A stretch of 59,451 nt of DNA from Peptoniphilus sp034090345. Its GTDB lineage: Bacteria; Bacillota; Clostridia; Tissierellales; Peptoniphilaceae. The notes beneath the pieces are model-generated. The model was not told the DNA's origin, did not search any database, and saw nothing but the letters and a program-made list of their open reading frames with translations. A program made the position numbers and the translations under genes. This document shows, piece by piece, positions 24,121 to 33,203 of the stretch. The first letter of the stretch is position 1, and each line of letters begins with the position of its first letter. The stretch covers positions 1 to 59,451 of the forward strand of contig NZ_JAXDSS010000072.1 of NCBI RefSeq assembly GCF_034090345.1, read 5' to 3'.

Positions 24121-26211
24121 TTAGTTTATTATCTCTTTTCTAATTGTAACTTCTTGTTTTGCTTCATCCCATTTGATGTCTTGTCCGTCTTTTAAGCCCA
24201 ATGCTCTTGCTACGTTTGCTATCGGCAGCATTGTTCTTCCGTTTTCTATCATCGGTTTTACGTCGCTTTGGATTTCTTTTCCGTTTACTATTATTTTATT
24301 TGTATCTACCGGAATTTCTATTGTTGTATTTTTCTCTTTTAGAATCGCTGTTCTTGTGTCTTCTCTCCACTCTACTGTGTATCCTAGGGCTTCTGCTACG
24401 TATCTTATCGGTAGCATTGTTCTGCCGTCTTTGATGAAGGCCGGTGTGTCCATTTTGATTTCTTGTGTGTGGTTGTTTATTGTTCTTTGTAGTATGTCTG
24501 ATCCTATTTTGATCTTCACTTCTATTACTGTCTTTTGTTTTTGCACTTCTGTCTTTGTATCTTTACTTGGCGCCTTTATATATCTCCAGTCTATTGTTCC
24601 CCTTTGATCGTTGTCATTTCTAAATGCTCTTGGTACCACTCTTATACTTGGTTGTAATGGAGTTGAAGGTATTACTTTTATGCCCGGTGTTAGCGGTGTC
24701 GCAGGTATTACTTCTTTTTCCTTTTCTCTTGGTTGTTCAGGTTTTTTAGGTTCTTCCGGTTGTTTTGGTTCTACCGGTTTTTCTTCAGGTTTTTTAGGTT
24801 CTTCCGGTTGTTTTGGTTCTACCGGTTTTTCTTTCTTATCTTGTTCTTCTTTATGCTTATTTGCTTCTTCTTGCCATTTATTTTCTAAATCTTTTTCTCT
24901 CTTCTTTTCATCTTCCATTTCTTTTTTAAGGCTATCCTTTAATTCTTTTTTAGCTTGTATTATAGATTTTTGTCTTTTAGCTTCGTCTTTATCCTCTTTT
25001 CTCCACGCATCTGTTAAATTATCTGTTGCTTTCTGTACGTATGTTGCTGCTTCTATTAGTTTTTCATATAAATCTTCATATTTGCCATTTGTCAAATCGT
25101 ATGCTTTTTCAAAGTTCTTTTGTATGGGCCTTTTTCTATATTGATTTACAGCTTTTGCCGCTTCATCTTTTTCTTGAGCCAATTCTAATGAAATTTTAGC
25201 TGACTCCATACCAGTTGCTGTTTTCAAGGCATAGATGTACATTTCTTTATCTTTATCATTTAAATGTTTTAGTTCACTTATTTCTTCTGCTATTTTTTTC
25301 TTTTCTTCATTTCGTTCTTTTGCTATTCCGAAGGCAATATTAACTGAATTACTACTTCGTGATGTCTCCACTCCAGTTATATAGATTTCTTTTTCTTCAT
25401 CGCTCAAATATTCAAAGTTGTTGATTGCAGCTTTTTTCTTCTTAATATTGTAATCTTTATTAGAGGTATTGATGATTTCATTTAATTCAGATTCAAATTT
25501 ATCTATATCTTTAGAGATAGAATTGAGTTCCATTAACTTACTTGTATTCTTCTCATTAGAATTTTCTAAATCTTTAAGCTTTTGTTCTAAACTCTTTTCT
25601 AATTTATCAAACTTACTTGTAGATGAAGAAATTACAGACCAATAGTCTTCTCTAATTTTTGGACTTGATAGATACGAATCTCTTTTTTGTTCTATATCGT
25701 CTCTAATTTTTTCTAATTCATTTTCTAATCTAGCTTTTATCTTGTTTTTTATATGCTCAAATAAACTATTAGAATTACCATTGTCTTTTAAAACAGTTTT
25801 AACTCCATCTTCTTGAAGGATCTTAATAAATTTTGATGTCATATCAGTTCCAAACTTATTTTCTAATGCAAACTTTTCGTATTTATCATAAAGTTTTTTT
25901 AATAATTCTATACTTTTTTCTTTATTTATGTCTCCTGTACTATCTAAAAAGTTACTCAGATAAAACTCATTGCCGAATATATCATCTTCATTTTTAGAAA
26001 ACACTTGTATCATTTTTGTAAAATCTTCAGATGGCTCTTCTTCCGCCGCATAAATCACACCACTAAGCTCAGTCTTACCAAAGTTAACTGGTCCAAAAAG
26101 CACAAATGCCCCCACTACGCATGAGACAACCCCTATTGATAATCTTCTTATAGAATATCGATATATTCTATTTCGCTTCCTACTTTTAATAAATTCCCTT
26201 AAACTCTCCAT
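24121..26211 (-). CDS. YSIRK-signal surface protein with coiled coil, GA-like modules and stalk/CuAO-N domain
   Basis: A surface protein of 696 residues. The N-terminal YSIRK-type signal is RYSIRRLSIGVVSCVVGAFV (about 18-37), cleaved near AAEE. Long charged coiled-coil segments follow. About residues 260-345 contain two related three-helix units (KAAINNFEYLSDEEKEIYI and AEEISELKHLNDKDKEMYI) that resemble albumin-binding GA modules; this is a tentative match. A Pro/Lys/Glu linker with duplicated KPEE units comes next. The C-terminus has paired copper-amine-oxidase N-type stalk repeats (DGRTMLPIRYVAEALGYTVEW, NGRTMLPIANVARALGL). There is no LPXTG. The ATG at 26211 has AGGAGG six bases upstream. 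The upstream ATG at 26241 lies in the -10 box. Confidence 0.85.
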   Translation of the reverse strand: MESLREFIKSRKRNRIYRYSIRRLSIGVVSCVVGAFVLFGPVNFGKTELSGVIYAAEEEPSEDFTKMIQVFSKNEDDIFGNEFYLSNFLDSTGDINKEKSIELLKKLYDKYEKFALENKFGTDMTSKFIKILQEDGVKTVLKDNGNSNSLFEHIKNKIKARLENELEKIRDDIEQKRDSYLSSPKIREDYWSVISSSTSKFDKLEKSLEQKLKDLENSNEKNTSKLMELNSISKDIDKFESELNEIINTSNKDYNIKKKKAAINNFEYLSDEEKEIYITGVETSRSSNSVNIAFGIAKERNEEKKKIAEEISELKHLNDKDKEMYIYALKTATGMESAKISLELAQEKDEAAKAVNQYRKRPIQKNFEKAYDLTNGKYEDLYEKLIEAATYVQKATDNLTDAWRKEDKDEAKRQKSIIQAKKELKDSLKKEMEDEKKREKDLENKWQEEANKHKEEQDKKEKPVEPKQPEEPKKPEEKPVEPKQPEEPKKPEQPREKEKEVIPATPLTPGIKVIPSTPLQPSIRVVPRAFRNDNDQRGTIDWRYIKAPSKDTKTEVQKQKTVIEVKIKIGSDILQRTINNHTQEIKMDTPAFIKDGRTMLPIRYVAEALGYTVEWREDTRTAILKEKNTTIEIPVDTNKIIVNGKEIQSDVKPMIENGRTMLPIANVARALGLKDGQDIKWDEAKQEVTIRKEIIN

Positions 26212-26240
26212 TCTCGTCCTCCTGTAAATATTCATTGTCA

Positions 26241-26269
26241 TTTATAATTATTCTTAATTGATTTTACAA
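26241..26269 (-). promoter_or_regulatory. Promoter of the YSIRK surface protein gene
   Basis: On the minus strand TTGTAA (26269-26264), a 17-base spacer and TATAAA (26246-26241), about 30 bases before the chosen start codon. Confidence 0.6.
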
Positions 26270-26598
26270 CTCTCACCCTCAAAAATCAAGCTTTTTAGCG
26301 GTGTTGCAAGGATTCGAAATATATTACACTCTTTTTGTAAATTAATTAAAAGTTTATAATTTGTTCTTTAAAATCATTTTGCGAGTTCGTCTATTATTTA
26401 GCATTTATTTTAATTATCATTCTCATATTTTTTATAAGAGACAATTTTCTAAAATATTGTTTAAATTATTTTTAGGAAAAATATTCAATTAAAATTTAAA
26501 TTTTATAATTTTTTATTCTAAATTTTAATCTTCTCAGCTTAAAATTATGTTTTTGGTATTTCATTATATGAAATTGAGGTGTTAATTTTTATTTTATC
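26270..26598. other. AT-rich intergenic stretch with one Fur-like sequence
   Basis: No ORF or RNA gene is visible. TAATTATCATTCTCA at 26411-26425 reads on the other strand as TGAGAAT-G-ATAATTA, a partial match to a 7-1-7 Fur box. It is 140 bases upstream of the promoter, so its role is doubtful. Confidence 0.35.
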
Positions 26599-26748
26599 GT
26601 AGGGGCGGCACGTATCTGCAAGATAGATTGTGGTTGATGATGAAATGGATAAATTGAAAATTGTATTATAAAGCAATATAGGCCCGCCCGTTATTTTTGG
26701 GTTTGTTTTCGGTTTGAATTTTCCATGTGCTGTTGTTTTTTTACTTCT
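26599..26748 (-). repeat. Dispersed GC-ended repeat, copy D (150 bp, inverted relative to copy C)
   Basis: Starts GTAGGGGCGGCACGTAT and ends past GGCCCGCCCGTTATTTTTGG, extending to ACTTCT at 26748. Its complement matches copy C at nearly every base over 150 bp, in the opposite orientation and about 6 kb away. Confidence 0.8.
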
Positions 26749-26864
26749 ACCGCTTAAATAAATTATTATGATCTCTGTATTTGTTTATTAAATTTTTAGG
26801 TTTTTATTGTTTAACATTCTACTAAACATCATATGATATAAATCTTTAGATGATTCTTCTATAT

Positions 26865-27069
26865 TTAGTAATACTTTTTAGTAATACTTGATATTTTCTT
26901 TCCTGCGTCCTTTGATGATGCTCCGCAAAGATAAAATGATTCATTCTCTGTTCCATAGTCTATGGCAATGTATCTATCATGGTATTTTTTACCTGCTATC
27001 TTCAGCTTCAGGTCTATATTAGGATAGTCTTTTCTAAAATCATCTAAGATATTTTTTGTGAGCATATCC
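26865..27069 (-). pseudogene. C-terminal tail of the ORF6N-domain gene, out of frame
   Basis: Encodes a stretch containing KIAGKKYHDRYIAIDYG and FYLCGASSKDAGKKI. This H-D-R...G-A-S-x-K-D pattern recalls the second half of a phospholipase-D-like fold. It directly continues the protein upstream if one A is removed from the seven-A run at about 27072-27080. There is no ribosome site suited to an independent gene. Confidence 0.75.
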
Positions 27070-27810
27070 TTATTTTTTTATATTATCACTAAAGATTATG
27101 ATTTGGATATTATTTCTTGCAGCTCTTAAAAGTTCTAATGTTTTAAGTCCTATGTAGTTGTCTATGGCATAAATGCTTTTCTTTGCTGACTTATATATTT
27201 TTGTATATGCTACATCTGCTTCTATTTTATCTCCATTCATCAAAAGGAAGTGTTTATATGTTTGCAGATCTATGAAATTATCCATTACTTTTTTCAAATC
27301 TTCTTTTGTGGCTAGGGTGTTCATCTTTCTGTCTATTCTTGCTATATCATTTGTGTTTTTATTTGTTTGAATTGCTATTTGTAATAATTCTTTTGAGCTG
27401 ATAAAATCTTGGTTTTCAATTATAAAGTCTTTCATCTGATTAAACATTCGTATTAAAGCCTTGCTCTGCTTAACTGCAAGTTCGCCTCTTAATACAGTCA
27501 TAAGCATATATATGCCCTGTTCTGTAAAGGCATATGGGATATATCTTCTACCACCTGAACCTTCATCTGATTTTGAGGTCAAAAATTTTGACCTCAAAAA
27601 TCCCCATTCATCTTTTGTAAGTTGAAATCTAAAATCTTCATCAAATTTTTCTATGTTATTCTTGACTTGCTGATTAAATTTTTTTGTTTCATACCCATAG
27701 ATTTCAGCAAGTTCAAAATCAAGCATAACTTTTTGGTTTCTTATATAGTAAATCTTACTTTTCATTGTAGTTTCATCTATTACTACAATTTCTTTATTTT
27801 GCTCTGTCAC
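27070..27810 (-). CDS. ORF6N (KilA-N-related) domain protein, frameshifted
   Basis: A 246-residue reading whose N-terminal 100 residues are an ORF6N DNA-binding domain: RNQKVMLDFELAEIYGYETKKFNQ, then FDEDFRFQLTKDEW, then YAFTEQGIYMLMTVL. A helical linker follows. A C-terminal domain begins at about 185 (YTKIYKSAKKSIYAIDNYI) and is cut by a TAA after FSDNIKK. Removing one base from an A7 run joins the 66-residue tail and gives about 312 residues, the expected full length. ORF6N proteins occur in phages and mobile elements, often as antirepressor-like regulators. GTG start at 27810 with GGAGG eight bases upstream. No other phage gene is nearby. Confidence 0.8.
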   Translation of the reverse strand: MTEQNKEIVVIDETTMKSKIYYIRNQKVMLDFELAEIYGYETKKFNQQVKNNIEKFDEDFRFQLTKDEWGFLRSKFLTSKSDEGSGGRRYIPYAFTEQGIYMLMTVLRGELAVKQSKALIRMFNQMKDFIIENQDFISSKELLQIAIQTNKNTNDIARIDRKMNTLATKEDLKKVMDNFIDLQTYKHFLLMNGDKIEADVAYTKIYKSAKKSIYAIDNYIGLKTLELLRAARNNIQIIIFSDNIKK

Positions 27811-27943
27811 AAAATACGCCTCCTATATATTTTTGAACTACAGTTTGTAAGCTATTTCTTCACATAATCAATAATCGCCAGTATTTTTAATTAAAATTAT
27901 TTATGTTATAATATTGTCAATAATATATTATTTGGAGGTTAGA

Positions 27944-28291
27944 ATGCTAGATTTACCAAATTGCCCACAGTGTGGAGAAGGCTATACATATAAAGATAAT
28001 CATCTATATGTTTGTCCTATGTGTTTTCATGAGTGGACAGATGCAGATATGGAAGCTGCTGAACTTGCTAGTAAAACATTTGATTTTAATGGAGCTGAAT
28101 TATCTGATGGAGATTCAGTTACTACAATAAAGGAATTACCATTAGGCAAAGATAGATTAAAACAAGGAACCAGAGCTACTAAATTAAAAATTCTCAAACC
28201 TGAAGTCAATGGCCACGACATCGAAGCTACTGTCGATGGTGTTGGTAGAATTTATCTTAAATCAAAATTAGTTAAGAAAATAGAAAAATAA
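27944..28291 (+). CDS. PhnA/YjdM-type zinc-ribbon protein
   Basis: A 115-residue protein. A zinc ribbon at the N-terminus has Cys pairs in NCPQCGEGY and VCPMCFHEW. The PhnA (YjdM) C-terminal domain follows, with SVTTIKELPLGKD and the KILKPEVNGHDIEATVDGVG strand. The family was named from phosphonate clusters, but most members, as here, stand alone and have no proven role. The ATG at 27944 has GGAGG six bases upstream and is preferred to the upstream TTG. TATAAT lies at 27907-27912. A strong terminator follows. Confidence 0.88.
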   Translation: MLDLPNCPQCGEGYTYKDNHLYVCPMCFHEWTDADMEAAELASKTFDFNGAELSDGDSVTTIKELPLGKDRLKQGTRATKLKILKPEVNGHDIEATVDGVGRIYLKSKLVKKIEK

Positions 28292-28292
28292 T

Positions 28293-28328
28293 AACTCGGA
28301 TTACTCCGAGTTTAATTTTTTTTATTTT
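28293..28328 (+). terminator. Terminator of the PhnA-like gene
   Basis: AACTCGG-ATTACT-CCGAGTT followed by TAATTTTTTTT, starting two bases after the stop codon. Confidence 0.9.
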
Positions 28329-28528
28329 AGTACGGATATATGATTTGATGAAATAGTTAATTTCACTTTCTGTTTAAATTTTATATGTTCAACATAAGAA
28401 TAAAAACAAAACTCATATAAAAATTTTACAATACATCCCTTAAATTTTGACACTCAACTTAATGAAATTAAATAGTTTATACTCACAACGGAAATGATGG
28501 TAGCTTCCGATTTTATAATACTATTGTT

Positions 28529-29338
28529 TTACTTATAAGCATTTCTATTTTTCAAAATCATAACCGCTTCGAGAGTTGCTCCGCCTAATGCTCTGGCTTT
28601 ATCAGATATTGTTTTTGGATTTGTAGTAATTCTCGGGTCCACATCTCCTATCTTCATGCCTTCAAATACTTCAGTTCCATTTCTAATAATCCCCCTCAAA
28701 ATCCCTGAAATTTTAGCTGTAACTTCTCCACCTTCCACTGTAGCTATGACTTCTCCTTGCTCTACTATATCTCCTATATCGTGTCTGTTTATTATCTTGC
28801 CGGTCTTAGGCGCATATAGCACTCTCTCTCTTGTAAACCCGTCTATATTCCCTGGTCTATTTGTATTTGGCGCTGCAGGCCCTTCAAATATAAGTCTACC
28901 TAAATCGTGCCCTCTGTTCGTTTCAATAACTATGTCAACATCTTCACCGGCAATAAAGCCCGGTCCTAGTGCAACAGTTCCCTTTGCCATATCTATTCTT
29001 GTGCCAAGATTTTTTTTAGCTAAAATTGCATCAACTACTACATCAGGTTCAAGTTCTTCTAGGATTTTACATTCGGGGTCAACCATTACAGGCACTACTC
29101 CATCTTCAAATGCGTTTTCTATTTCATATATAGTTTCAACTCTTCTGGCTACTATATCTTCTACTCTTGTTTCTCCAACATAAATAGCATCAGATAGTGC
29201 AACTGTTCTTCTTATTGCAGTTGGTTGCGCCACTTCAAGACACAATACTTTAAAACCGGAGCGATGTAATCTTTGAATTGAACCGGTTGCAATATCTCCG
29301 GCGCCCCTAATTATTATAAGATTATCTAATTTTTTCAT
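28529..29338 (-). CDS. yqeB: Selenium-dependent molybdenum hydroxylase accessory protein YqeB
   Basis: 269 residues. It begins with a nucleotide-binding-like strand and loop (IIIRGAGDIATGSIQRL), and has VVVDAILAKKNLGTRIDMA and VIETNRGHDLGRLI motifs. These match the YqeB/EF2563 family. It is a marker of selenium-dependent molybdenum hydroxylase systems; its biochemical step is not settled. The last third has a lipoyl/biotinyl-like strand pattern (GDIVEQGEVIATVEGGEVTAKISG). The ATG overlaps the mocA end by 17 bases, with AGGG upstream, so the genes are coupled. Its presence supports a selenium-modified cofactor in the xanthine dehydrogenase encoded upstream. Confidence 0.88.
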   Translation of the reverse strand: MKKLDNLIIIRGAGDIATGSIQRLHRSGFKVLCLEVAQPTAIRRTVALSDAIYVGETRVEDIVARRVETIYEIENAFEDGVVPVMVDPECKILEELEPDVVVDAILAKKNLGTRIDMAKGTVALGPGFIAGEDVDIVIETNRGHDLGRLIFEGPAAPNTNRPGNIDGFTRERVLYAPKTGKIINRHDIGDIVEQGEVIATVEGGEVTAKISGILRGIIRNGTEVFEGMKIGDVDPRITTNPKTISDKARALGGATLEAVMILKNRNAYK

Positions 29339-29879
29339 ATTGTTCCCTTGTATCTATATCTATGTGTTCCATTTCACTTTCTATATCAACTTTCTGTGAA
29401 TTCTCATCGCTTATTAGAACAACTCCGCCTTCATCTTCTTTTAAATTCAATAATTCATCTTTAAAAGATTTTGGAAAAATCATTGGAGCCCCACGTTTTT
29501 TGCCATACATTGGGAAAGTTATCAATTCATCTTCATAAAACTTATCCAATATTTTTCTAACAGTTTCTTCACTGACAAAAGGCTGGTCGCATACAAAGAA
29601 CATATATCCGTCAACATCGCCTGAGTTTTCAACACCTATTCTAATTGATTCACTCTTCCCGACATCAGCATTTTCGTTGTCATATACTTTCAACTTTCCT
29701 TCAGCATATTTTTTAATATCTTCATCGTTTGTTACTAAAATTTTTTCTGAAAAGTCCAAGCTATCTAATAAATCAACTGTGTACTCAAACATTCTCTTGC
29801 CTTTTACTTCAAGTTTTAATTTGTTATCTCCCATTCTCTTTGAAAATCCGGAAGCCATTACTATAGCACTAATATTCAT
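29322..29879 (-). CDS. mocA: Molybdenum cofactor cytidylyltransferase-like protein
   Basis: A 185-residue nucleotidyltransferase with the MobA/MocA fold: N-terminal AIVMASGFSKRMGDNKLKLEVKGK is the nucleotide-binding loop, and FFVCDQPFVSEETV holds the metal-binding Asp. MocA adds CMP to molybdopterin to form the MCD cofactor used by xanthine dehydrogenase-type enzymes. Guanylyl transfer (MobA) cannot be fully excluded, but the setting next to a hydroxylase favours the cytidylyl form. AGGAGG precedes the ATG. It starts three bases after yqeC ends. Confidence 0.85.
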   Translation of the reverse strand: MNISAIVMASGFSKRMGDNKLKLEVKGKRMFEYTVDLLDSLDFSEKILVTNDEDIKKYAEGKLKVYDNENADVGKSESIRIGVENSGDVDGYMFFVCDQPFVSEETVRKILDKFYEDELITFPMYGKKRGAPMIFPKSFKDELLNLKEDEGGVVLISDENSQKVDIESEMEHIDIDTREQYEKIR

Positions 29880-29881
29880 AC

Positions 29882-30523
29882 TTACCTCCTAAGTTTTATA
29901 TCTAATTTCCCAATTTCTTCTTCAAGTTTTGAAATATCTTCCTCAACTCTATTTAAATAAAGATATTTGTCTCCAACTGAATTTTTAAAAATTCCCTCTT
30001 TGCAAGATATCATTTTTAAAATTAGTGAATCATCTAAAACTGTGTTTCCAAATCTGTCTTTGAATAATTCAAAATTAAATACATCATCTTCGTTCAATTC
30101 ATTTAAATACTTCATCATTGGCAACACAGCTATAGTTTTAGTAGTTATATCATATATTACAGGCTCATTTTCACGAGATGCTTTATATGGTTTTTGTTTA
30201 GAACCATCAGCTTCAATTAGTACATAATCAAACTTTGACAAGTTCTCTTTTAAGCAATCATAGTTAATACTCGTAATTTTTTTATCTGTAAATTCTCCTC
30301 CTGTGACCACTAAATTTATTCCATTGAAATCTCCATCAAAGTTCTCAGCACATATCTCATCATCTTCCAGCTCAGTTGGAATACCTATTTTAGTAGAAGT
30401 TGTTATTAATACTTTACCCATTTTTTTCAATTCTCTTCCCAGTTTAAACATTAAAGTAGTTTTTCCGCCACTCCCCACAATGGATACTACATCATTTTTT
30501 TGTATTTCAAATTTTCTATACAT
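29882..30523 (-). CDS. yqeC: Selenium cofactor biosynthesis protein YqeC
   Basis: 213 residues. The N-terminal P-loop-like motif VSIVGSGGKTTLMFKL is followed by KVLITTSTKIGIP and DYVLIEADGSKQKPYKA, the hallmarks of YqeC. This is a putative ATP/GTP-binding accessory protein of selenium-dependent molybdenum hydroxylases. It lies 60 bases after xdh, beyond an intercistronic hairpin. AGGAG precedes the ATG. The exact reaction is not known. Confidence 0.87.
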   Translation of the reverse strand: MYRKFEIQKNDVVSIVGSGGKTTLMFKLGRELKKMGKVLITTSTKIGIPTELEDDEICAENFDGDFNGINLVVTGGEFTDKKITSINYDCLKENLSKFDYVLIEADGSKQKPYKASRENEPVIYDITTKTIAVLPMMKYLNELNEDDVFNFELFKDRFGNTVLDDSLILKMISCKEGIFKNSVGDKYLYLNRVEEDISKLEEEIGKLDIKLRR

Positions 30524-30542
30524 TTTAAACTCCTAGGTACAC

Positions 30543-30575
30543 TTAAACCTCTCACTTTTAAAATGAGAGGTTTAA
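30543..30575 (-). other. Intercistronic hairpin between xdh and yqeC
   Basis: TTAAACCTCTCA and TGAGAGGTTTAA form a 12-bp perfect stem around an eight-base loop, just after the xdh stop. On the minus strand no T run follows (GTGTACC comes next), so an mRNA-processing or stabilising role is more likely than full termination. Confidence 0.6.
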
Positions 30576-30582
30576 AAATAAT

Positions 30583-33162
30583 CTATTTATTAAAAACTTT
30601 CTTAGGCTTAGAATAAGCTGTTTCATCAAGAGGAAGTTTTCTTCTTACAACTCCGTCCATTTCCATATATGCTGCTGCCACTGCCGCTGCGGTTGGTATA
30701 GAAGATATTTCTCCAATCCCTTTAGCTCCATAGGCAACGTTTAAAAGTTCTTCTTTTTTTATGGCTATAGTTTCTATTTCAGGAACATCTGTTGAGCGTA
30801 AAAGTCCTAATTGTCCAAATTTATCAGTAGGAACTCCGTCTTTTAATCTCATATCTTCTGTTAAGGCGTATCCCAAGCTCATTAGAACTCCACCCTCAAC
30901 TTGTCCTTCAAAATTTATTGGGTTTACTATTTGCCCGGAGTCATGAGCTGCTACTACCTTCTTAACTTTTCCTTCATCGTCTAAGATTACAACGTGTGTT
31001 GCATATCCATATGCAATATGTGATTTAGGATTTGGTTTATCTGAAGAAAGCGGATCTGTTGGTTCAAAGTATTCATAGTAATAATCTTTTCCCTCAACGC
31101 TGCTAAGGTCGGTTCCTACCATATCTTCTTTTAATAATTCACAAACTTTTTTAATAGCTTCACCTGTCAAAAGGGTCTGTCTTGAGCCTGATGTAGTTCC
31201 TGAGTCAGGAGAAGTTTCAGTATTAGGTGGCATAAGAATTATATCATTTCTATCTATACCAAGTGTCTCTACTATAATTTGAACCGCTATCGTCAAATAA
31301 CCTTGTCCAATATCAGATGCTGCTGCATAAAGATACAACTTCCCATCTCTCACTTCAAGTCTTGCACGACCTTTATCGGGTAGACCTACTCCTACACCTG
31401 AATTTTTAAGTGCACAGGCTATTCCGACATGCCCTCTATTTTCTTCGTAGATATCTTTTACTGCTTCAAGAGTTTCTACTAATCCTGTCGACACATCCGC
31501 AAACTGTCCATTAGGAAGTACATCTCCCGGTCTAATAGCATTCCTATATCTGATTTCCCATGGAGATATTCCAACTTTTTCGGCTAATTGAGTTAAAATC
31601 ATTTCAAAAGCAAAGTTTGACTGACAAACTCCAAATCCTCTAAAAGCTCCTGCCGGTGGATTGTTTGTATAGACTCCGTATCCACGGATATCAGTATTTT
31701 CATATCTATATGGTCCTACTGAATGTGTACAAGCTCTTTCAAGTACCGGCCCGCAAAGTGATGCATATCCGCCTGTATCAAAATAAATTTCAGCATCCAA
31801 CCCTTGTATAATTCCATTTTCATCACATCCGACTGTAAAATCAGCTTCCATCTTATGACGCTTAGGATGGAAAGCTATGGATTCAGGTCTTGTGAATTTA
31901 GCTTTTACTATTCTATTGTATTTGACTGCTGCAAGAGCTGCGATATGTTGTACGGATACGTCTTCTTTTCCTCCGAAACCGCCACCGATAATTGCATTTT
32001 CTACAACTACTCTCTCAGGTTCCCAACCAAACATTATGGAAATTTCTTTTCTTGTGTCAAAAGTACCTTGGTCTGATGTATATATCTTAACACCGTCTTT
32101 ATATGGCATAGCAATAGCACATTCAGGCTCCATAAAAGCGTGTTCAGTAAAAGGAGTTGAGTAATGTTGAGTTATAACATATTTAGAATTAGCTATGGCT
32201 TCTTTTGCGTTTCCCCTTGTAACATGTCTTTGTTGACAAAGATTTCCATTAGAGTGTATCTTTGGAGCATCTTCTTTAAGAGCTTCAAAAATATCTGTTA
32301 TAGGCTCATACACCTCATAATCTATTTTTACAAGCGCTTTAGCTTCTTCAAGAATCTTTTGATCTTCTGCAACTACAAGTACAATTGCATCTCCTATACA
32401 TCTTGTGATTTCGCCTTCCGCAATTAAAACATCCCAATCTTGTTGAATGTGTCCAACTTTGTTGTTAGGAACATCTTCAGCTCTTAAAATTCCAACTACA
32501 CCTTCTAATTTTTCAGCCTCTGATGTATCTATTTTTAATATTTTTGCACGTGGATGAGCAGTTCTCACACATGATGCATAGACCATGCCATCAAATTCCA
32601 TATCATCTACATATTTTCCAGTACCTAGAATTTTTGCTTCAGCATCAATTTTTATAGCATTTTCTCCAACACCATTTGTATTTTTGTTTTTCATTTCCGT
32701 CTTTCCAGAGAAAATTTCTCCGGCAAGTTTAATAGCTTTTTCAATCTTCACATATCCAGTACATCTACAGATATTACCTTTTATTGAAGCTTTTATTTCT
32801 TCATCAGTTGGATTTAAATTTTTATCCAACAATCCTTTTGCGCTCATAACCATTCCCGGAGTACAGAACCCGCATTGTACAGCCCCTACTTCTGCAAATG
32901 CATATGTATATACTTCCTTTTCTCTATCTGTTAGACCTTCCATAGTTATGATTTCTTTTCCTACAAGCTTGGATAATTTAAATACACAAGCTTTTGTTGC
33001 TTTACCATCTACGATTACAGTACAAGTCCCACAAGCACCTTGACTACAACCGTCTTTTACAGACTTAATCTTTAGCTCATCCCTCAAAAAATTTAACAAG
33101 GTTATATCTTTATCGTGAATAAACCTTTTCCCATTTACTATTACTTCAAAAGTATTTTCCAT
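30583..33162 (-). CDS. xdh: Selenium-dependent xanthine dehydrogenase (fused FeS and Mo subunits)
   Basis: A molybdenum hydroxylase of 859 residues in one chain. The N-terminal 2Fe-2S ferredoxin domain has C39, C44, C47 and C59. The second 2Fe-2S domain has C97, C100, C132 and C134 (QCGFCTPGM, ICRCTGY). From about 165 the Mo-binding part follows, with FTEHAFMEPE, GGGFGGKEDVS, GAFRGFGVCQ, SDIGQGY and GAKGIGEISSIPT. There is no FAD domain, so electrons must go to another partner. Architecture plus adjacent yqeB/yqeC point to the selenium-dependent family, whose selenium is in the cofactor and not as selenocysteine. Likely substrate xanthine or a related purine, matching the guanine deaminase at 47 kb. 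It opens a four-gene unit. Confidence 0.9.
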   Translation of the reverse strand: MENTFEVIVNGKRFIHDKDITLLNFLRDELKIKSVKDGCSQGACGTCTVIVDGKATKACVFKLSKLVGKEIITMEGLTDREKEVYTYAFAEVGAVQCGFCTPGMVMSAKGLLDKNLNPTDEEIKASIKGNICRCTGYVKIEKAIKLAGEIFSGKTEMKNKNTNGVGENAIKIDAEAKILGTGKYVDDMEFDGMVYASCVRTAHPRAKILKIDTSEAEKLEGVVGILRAEDVPNNKVGHIQQDWDVLIAEGEITRCIGDAIVLVVAEDQKILEEAKALVKIDYEVYEPITDIFEALKEDAPKIHSNGNLCQQRHVTRGNAKEAIANSKYVITQHYSTPFTEHAFMEPECAIAMPYKDGVKIYTSDQGTFDTRKEISIMFGWEPERVVVENAIIGGGFGGKEDVSVQHIAALAAVKYNRIVKAKFTRPESIAFHPKRHKMEADFTVGCDENGIIQGLDAEIYFDTGGYASLCGPVLERACTHSVGPYRYENTDIRGYGVYTNNPPAGAFRGFGVCQSNFAFEMILTQLAEKVGISPWEIRYRNAIRPGDVLPNGQFADVSTGLVETLEAVKDIYEENRGHVGIACALKNSGVGVGLPDKGRARLEVRDGKLYLYAAASDIGQGYLTIAVQIIVETLGIDRNDIILMPPNTETSPDSGTTSGSRQTLLTGEAIKKVCELLKEDMVGTDLSSVEGKDYYYEYFEPTDPLSSDKPNPKSHIAYGYATHVVILDDEGKVKKVVAAHDSGQIVNPINFEGQVEGGVLMSLGYALTEDMRLKDGVPTDKFGQLGLLRSTDVPEIETIAIKKEELLNVAYGAKGIGEISSIPTAAAVAAAYMEMDGVVRRKLPLDETAYSKPKKVFNK

Positions 33163-33203
33163 AATTTACACCTCTTATAGATTACGAATATTGTTGTTTT
33201 TTT

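Noticed and set aside
27070..27810. Prophage remnant around the ORF6N gene
   Set aside because: No integrase, portal, capsid or other phage genes flank it, so a single stray gene is all that can be claimed.
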